In this document: piece after piece, positions 50,097 through 54,354 of the stretch
Numbering within the stretch: the first letter of the stretch is position 1
Layout of the letters: each line of letters begins with the position of its first letter
Assembly: GCA_964404035.1 (NCBI GenBank)
Contig: CAYOIT010000006.1
Coordinates: 1-54,354 of the forward strand
Source: CAMBRF01 sp964404035
GTDB lineage: Bacteria > Verrucomicrobiota > Kiritimatiellia > CAIKKV01 > CAITUY01
Direction: 5' to 3'
Length of the DNA stretch: 54,354 nucleotides
Notes under the pieces: generated by a model
Database searches by the model: none
The model's input: the letters and a program-made list of their open reading frames with translations, nothing else
What the model was told of the DNA's origin: nothing
Made by a program: the position numbers and the translations under genes

Positions 50097-50945
50097 ATGA
50101 AACCCATCCTCACTTTGTCACTGCTTCTAGCCCTCCTTCCGCCGTTCGCGCGGTTGGTGGCAGCCAGCCCCGCCGCCACCAATGCGACTCCAATAACAGC
50201 GCACATTGCCCCCTTCAGCGACGCCACGGCCGGCAAAGCCTGGAGTGGCATCGATGCAGCGTTGCGCGATCTCCTGATGGCCGCCGTCTCGCGCGATACC
50301 GATGTTGCGCTAGTGGACCGCGAACACTTGGACCAGGTACTGCGGGAACAGAAACTCACCCTCAAGGACCTCATCGATCCCGCCACGGCGGCCCGCGTGG
50401 GCAAGCTCTTGGGCGCGAACCGCCTCGTGACGGGCACCGTAATGGTCCCGGACGGGCAGCAGTTGCTGGTCGCGGCACACGTGCTCGATGTCGATACCGC
50501 CACGGTGTTGAAGACGTGCCAGGCGAAGGGACGGCCTGAGGATCTGCTCGATCTGACCATTGACCTCGGGCGGCAGGTGGCCGAGGCCCTCAAGGTGCCG
50601 TTTGCGCCGGCCGCCGTCACCGCGATCGATACCACGCCGATCGCGTCGCTGCACTTTCTGCGGGGGCTGGGGTATTTCCACGCCGGCAACGCGGAGGCCG
50701 CCGTCATGGAGTTCATGACCTGTCTGGACGCGGCCCCGGATCATCCCACAGCGCGCTACTGGATGGGACAGTGCTATTTCAAGATGGGCGAGTTTGCACA
50801 CGCCCGGATCGAACTCGATCGCTTCGCGCCATCGGCATCGGCAGGGCCCGAACTCGAGACAACACAGAGTCTGCTGATCGAATGCCGCAAGCGGGTGGCG
50901 GAGAGTGCGACGAATGGTACGCTAAAGGCGGGAGGTGAGCAGTGA
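50097..50945 (+). CDS. Secreted CsgG/FlgO-like protein with TPR
   Basis: A 282-residue protein. The signal peptide MKPILTLSLLLALLPPFARLVAA precedes a CsgG/FlgO-like domain (ITAHIAPFSD, ALVDREHLDQVLREQKLTLKDL, VGKLLGANRLVTGTV). From about 175 a tetratricopeptide unit appears (ASLHFLRGLGYFHAGNAEAAVMEFMTCLDAAPDHPTARYWMGQC). I took 50097 as start because conserved sequence begins with the signal peptide, though 50079 is possible. GTGA couples it to the last gene. Confidence 0.8.
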   Translation: MKPILTLSLLLALLPPFARLVAASPAATNATPITAHIAPFSDATAGKAWSGIDAALRDLLMAAVSRDTDVALVDREHLDQVLREQKLTLKDLIDPATAARVGKLLGANRLVTGTVMVPDGQQLLVAAHVLDVDTATVLKTCQAKGRPEDLLDLTIDLGRQVAEALKVPFAPAAVTAIDTTPIASLHFLRGLGYFHAGNAEAAVMEFMTCLDAAPDHPTARYWMGQCYFKMGEFAHARIELDRFAPSASAGPELETTQSLLIECRKRVAESATNGTLKAGGEQ

Positions 50946-53900
50946 AACGCGCGAAAGGGCGGCGGCCACTGTTCTTCCTGCTCCTCTGGGCAGGCACAGG
51001 TCTGGCTGGTGCCCAGGCGCCAGCCCCGCAAACCGTGGCAGTAATGGAGTTTGCCGCGACGCGCACGGGACCCGACCAGGCGGAGAACGAATGGTTGACC
51101 AAAGGCCTTTCCGACCTGTTGATCGGTGATCTGGGCCAGGCAACGGGATTGCGGGTGGTGACGCGCGAACATGCCTTGATGCTCGCGGAGGAGGCGGGGC
51201 TGCGCGCCGAACTGGCCGACAGGGCCCAACTGCCACAGGAGGAAGCCCGGAAACTTACCACCTACTTCAAGGTTGATCGGGCGGTTTTCGGCACTTACAC
51301 CATCGAAGGCGACCGCATCACCCTGCAGGCCCAGGTGATCGGCGTCAGCAACGGGACGGTCATGGCCCGCTTTGCGGAGGAAGGCGCGCTATCACAGGCG
51401 CTGGATGTCGAAAAGGGACTGGCCCGCAAGGTTTTGGCGTTCTTTTCAGGCAAAGATGCGCCCGCGACCAAGGCGGCGCTGCCGAAGTGGACGGATTCCA
51501 CGGCGGCCGCAAAGCGGCTCTATGAGGGCGTGGGTGCATTCGATGCCGGGCAGTACAACCTGGCCTGGTATCGCTTTCGTCAGGCGCTGAAGACCGACCC
51601 GAACTACGCGGATGCGCGCTACTGGGGAGCGCGCATGTATTACTACCGCCAGGAATACGATCACGCCCGAATCGAGTACCAGCGTTTCGTCAACGACTAC
51701 CCCATGCATGGCCGCGTGGGCGATGCGGTCATGGAGTACGTGCACACCCAGGAAGGAGGAGGGTGCGAAGCGACCAACGTGCTGAATGTCTATCGCGCCT
51801 TCCGCGAGCGCGGGTTCCAGAACGTTGAAGTTCACAACCAGGTGGACTATGTGGGCACCTCGCCGCTTTCGGACTGGCTGCTCAAACGCGAGCAGCAGGC
51901 GCTCGTCTATCTCGGCCGCCTCGGAGAAGCCTACAGCCTCCTCGGACAAGACCTGCGCAACCCGCGGCAAGGCGGGAACTGGCAGGATGAATCCCGGAAT
52001 CTGATGTCCTCAATCGCGGAGAAGGCGGAAGATGAGTATGGCGAACGGCTGCGCAGCGAGTTTGTGCCTTACAAGGACATCGAACTGACGATCGAGCATC
52101 CCGAGGCCGGTGAGGATCTCACTGGCCAGCCGCTAAAGGGACTCGCCTACAGGTGGGGCACCAACTACCGCATCCTGGCCCCGCCAAGCTACGCGTTCAA
52201 GACGGTAAAGGCCCACGTCATCAGTACTGGCGATCCGGCGTTTAAATCCGTCAGCCGGCTGTCAGTCCGGAGATACCGTTATGTGGACATCAATCCCTGC
52301 TGGGTCAGCAGTACGAACCCTGAACCCCGCCTCGACCACGTGGTCAACGTGACCATGCCGCCGGGATGCACCTGGTTCTACCTGCGGCCCGAGTTCGACG
52401 GACGGAGCGGAAATTCCAGTCCACGGGACGGCTCGCAACAGAAGAGCGCGGCCAGTTTCGACGGGTGGCGAGTCGAGGCCGAATGCGTGCCGGCAGGAAA
52501 CGGGCGCCTGCATCTGGAGGTCACCAACACGCATGAGTTCAGGGTCCTCGTCGATGGCATCTACACGCGGTGTTACAACGGTTCGCTGGGCGCGATCTCC
52601 GCGGGTGAACACAAATTGCGGGTGGAGAGCATGTGGGCGGGCGGAGCCTGGGGGTTCGCGCCCTTCGAGACAAACCTGACCGTGACCGCCGGTCAGACGC
52701 AGCGGCTGCGCCTGGATCTGCGACTGGCCAATGCAGCGCGCGAGGCGGGCTGGCAGGAGCCTGTGGGCATTGCCCTGGACTACCCCACCTTCAAGCATCG
52801 GCCGCGGCGCAACATGAATTGGCGTAACGGTCCTCCGTCCATCGCCGTCAACGCCCGCACCGGCGTCCGCGTTGCCCTGTGGGCCCACCTGGATGATCTC
52901 TGGGTCTCCGTGAGCACAAATGGGGCGGCGTGGACGGCGCCCGATACCCTTCCGTCGCCGGTGAATTCGGCGCACGTCGATATCAACCCCCGCCTCATCC
53001 TTGACGATCGCGACCGGTACTGCCTGCTTTTCCTGTCCGACCGCGGGCAGGAACGCAACCTCTGCGCCTACGCCAGTTGGTCGCGGGACCTGAAGGCATG
53101 GTCGCGTCCCGTCCAGGTCAGTCCAGCGCATTACAGCGACCTCGATCTGATTCAGGACGCCGAAGGGCAGTATGTTCTGGCCTGTGCGCTGGCGTCCGAC
53201 AAAGCATCGCCCGGGGGCGAAATGCAGATTCGAACCAGCCGAGATCTCGTCACCTGGCCTGATTCGGTGGGAATTCGTGTGGAAAACAAGCCAGGGAACC
53301 TGGCGATCCGCCAGGATGCAGACGGAGAGTATCATCTGGTCTGGTCATGGGCCGCGAATGCAACAACCCTCGCCTACAGTTACGGCCCGGATCTGCGGAA
53401 ATGGTCGCCGACCGAGACGATCCCGGCGCAGCTTCCGTTCGCTCCTATGAGCCTGTCCATGGAGGTGATGGGGGATGTGCTCGTGGTGGCCTCCTGCACA
53501 GAAGATCTTTTGTACAACGGGGCGGAGGTGTTCGCCCTCTGTGGCCGCTCCTTGCACACGAACAAGCCGGCATGGAGGCCCATGGTTGTCCCGGCTCACA
53601 CGATTGTGGGTATGCCGAGTCTGGCGTGCGATGCAACCAGGACAAACCTGCTGTTATCCTGGCAGGTGGGCGACCTCTTCCTCAACCCGTCCCGATCATC
53701 AGGCCCGGTGTATGTCATGGCCGGCCACCCGCCGTTCGCTCCGGATCCGGACCCCATCAAGCCGGCAAAGCTCAATCAAGTGGCCTCTGCCGCTCTCAAG
53801 AAGCTTACAGCGGGGCAGTCGCTCAGCCAGAAGGAAAGGGATGACTGCCATGCGGCTTATCAGGAGTACTACCTCGCCCTTGTCAAACGTGTCCGTAATG

Positions 53901-54256
53901 CCGATAACCTGTTGAATGTTGCCTTGGTCGGTGACAGCGCGGAGCATTATGTGCAGGCACTGAAGATGGCGGTCATCGATCCGGAACGGCACGGCGGCTG
54001 GCCTTACCGGCACGCGGCAATCAAACGGATCTACCCGGTTCTCCAGAAACAGGCCATGGCCGATACCGACCCTGTCCGGCTGGCGGCAGTGATCATCCCC
54101 GCCATTGTCAATGGCAGGACGGATGAGGCCGTCCAGGCGTACCAGTGGCTCGTAGCCAGGGACAGGTTCTGGTCCGGTTACATCGTGGAGGTCATCCGCA
54201 AGAAAGTGGACGGCGCCGGGGACTTTCTTGGCAAAATTGGCGCGGCCCAACCGTGA
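50942..54256 (+). CDS. Giant secreted CsgG-like/TPR/beta-propeller protein
   Basis: A 1104-residue envelope protein starting with GTG at 50942 (GTGA overlap, GGGAGG upstream). After a signal peptide (PLFFLLLWAGTGLAGAQA) come a CsgG/FlgO-like domain to about 165 (VAVMEFAATRTG, LRVVTREHALML), TPR-like repeats around 185-260 (AFDAGQYNLAWYRFRQALKTDP), helical and beta domains, and a sialidase-like propeller with repeated SxDLxxW blades (SRDLKAWSRP, SRDLVTWPDS, GPDLRKWSPT) from about 660 to 930. The last 100 residues hold HGGWPYR at 1017 (53990-54010), shared with the PDZ protein. It is the longest gene in the locus and I know no family with this set of domains. Confidence 0.75.
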   Translation: MKRAKGRRPLFFLLLWAGTGLAGAQAPAPQTVAVMEFAATRTGPDQAENEWLTKGLSDLLIGDLGQATGLRVVTREHALMLAEEAGLRAELADRAQLPQEEARKLTTYFKVDRAVFGTYTIEGDRITLQAQVIGVSNGTVMARFAEEGALSQALDVEKGLARKVLAFFSGKDAPATKAALPKWTDSTAAAKRLYEGVGAFDAGQYNLAWYRFRQALKTDPNYADARYWGARMYYYRQEYDHARIEYQRFVNDYPMHGRVGDAVMEYVHTQEGGGCEATNVLNVYRAFRERGFQNVEVHNQVDYVGTSPLSDWLLKREQQALVYLGRLGEAYSLLGQDLRNPRQGGNWQDESRNLMSSIAEKAEDEYGERLRSEFVPYKDIELTIEHPEAGEDLTGQPLKGLAYRWGTNYRILAPPSYAFKTVKAHVISTGDPAFKSVSRLSVRRYRYVDINPCWVSSTNPEPRLDHVVNVTMPPGCTWFYLRPEFDGRSGNSSPRDGSQQKSAASFDGWRVEAECVPAGNGRLHLEVTNTHEFRVLVDGIYTRCYNGSLGAISAGEHKLRVESMWAGGAWGFAPFETNLTVTAGQTQRLRLDLRLANAAREAGWQEPVGIALDYPTFKHRPRRNMNWRNGPPSIAVNARTGVRVALWAHLDDLWVSVSTNGAAWTAPDTLPSPVNSAHVDINPRLILDDRDRYCLLFLSDRGQERNLCAYASWSRDLKAWSRPVQVSPAHYSDLDLIQDAEGQYVLACALASDKASPGGEMQIRTSRDLVTWPDSVGIRVENKPGNLAIRQDADGEYHLVWSWAANATTLAYSYGPDLRKWSPTETIPAQLPFAPMSLSMEVMGDVLVVASCTEDLLYNGAEVFALCGRSLHTNKPAWRPMVVPAHTIVGMPSLACDATRTNLLLSWQVGDLFLNPSRSSGPVYVMAGHPPFAPDPDPIKPAKLNQVASAALKKLTAGQSLSQKERDDCHAAYQEYYLALVKRVRNADNLLNVALVGDSAEHYVQALKMAVIDPERHGGWPYRHAAIKRIYPVLQKQAMADTDPVRLAAVIIPAIVNGRTDEAVQAYQWLVARDRFWSGYIVEVIRKKVDGAGDFLGKIGAAQP

Positions 54257-54354
54257 CTTGAAATACCGATTCCTCTCCTGCTACAAGAAAGACTTGTTAT
54301 CGGCATCCTTCGACCGGCTTCGGCCCTGGGTGCAATTGTCATTTTTCATCTATT
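54257..54354. other. Window end, no gene seen
   Basis: 98 bases after the last stop. A weak hairpin CAAG/CTTG near 54283-54295 is the only structure seen; the sequence continues beyond the window. Confidence 0.3.

Noticed and set aside
1..54354. tRNA or rRNA genes
   Set aside because: No tRNA T-arm with matching acceptor ends and no conserved rRNA blocks were recognised by eye; a covariance search would settle it.

Overview
The window looks like a G+C-rich scaffold from an uncultured, mostly anaerobic, polysaccharide-degrading bacterium. The closest fit is the PVC superphylum (Kiritimatiellota, Verrucomicrobiota or Lentisphaerota). This rests on gene content: a secreted sialate O-acetylesterase next to a GH42 beta-galactosidase, SGNH hydrolases, Gfo/Idh/MocA, UroD-like and FG-GAP proteins, a pseudopilin, and a rubredoxin/rubrerythrin/desulfoferrodoxin/ferritin defence set. 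It is an inference from names I recognise, not a phylogeny. A run of 100 N at 1657-1756 marks an assembly gap inside a repeat tract. No rRNA, tRNA or CRISPR array was seen.

Layout. (1) 1-4761, minus strand: aconitase and isocitrate dehydrogenase, separated by an island of REP-like palindromes that surrounds a REP-associated tyrosine transposase. (2) 4.9-7.1 kb, plus strand: a sugar-phosphate isomerase-like gene overlapping an SDR dehydrogenase, then a Phd/VapC toxin-antitoxin pair with a palindromic upstream site. (3) 7.4-10.9 kb, minus: sialate O-acetylesterase followed by GH42 beta-galactosidase. (4) 11.5-20.2 kb: two GT-C type membrane glycosyltransferases, a spore-photoproduct-lyase-like radical SAM protein, two SGNH hydrolases and a DUF4143-type ATPase. 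(5) 20.2-25.4 kb, minus: a GntR/LacI-hybrid regulator, a 1340-residue secreted protein and an SGNH hydrolase whose start overlaps its stop. (6) 25.9-32.4 kb: FHA protein plus pseudopilin, PP-loop ATPase, AraC regulator, and a Gfo/Idh - UroD-like - FG-GAP gene set. (7) 32.5-39.8 kb, minus: an antioxidant and redox block (rubredoxin, rubrerythrin, desulfoferrodoxin, ferritin, DsbD, glucose-6-phosphate dehydrogenase, 6-phosphogluconolactonase, plus small Cys-rich proteins). Two of these, the rubredoxin and a 59-residue Cys-rich protein, are very short. (8) 40.2-42.3 kb: FabI and a carboxynorspermidine dehydrogenase-like protein, converging on a long hairpin. (9) 42.6-54.3 kb, plus: an envelope locus with a PDZ protein, an ECF sigma factor with its putative membrane anti-sigma factor, three proteins with CsgG/FlgO-like domains, and a HEAT-repeat/zinc/nuclease-fold protein.

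How they may work together. Region 7 couples peroxide and superoxide reduction and iron storage to NADPH production and to electron export through DsbD. Region 9 is the best candidate for an undescribed system. Its sigma/anti-sigma pair is translationally coupled to a secreted protein, and CsgG-like genes follow on the same strand. The PDZ protein before the sigma gene and the giant CsgG-like protein at the end share a C-terminal or internal module containing the motif HGGWPYR, which suggests one envelope machine or sensing apparatus.
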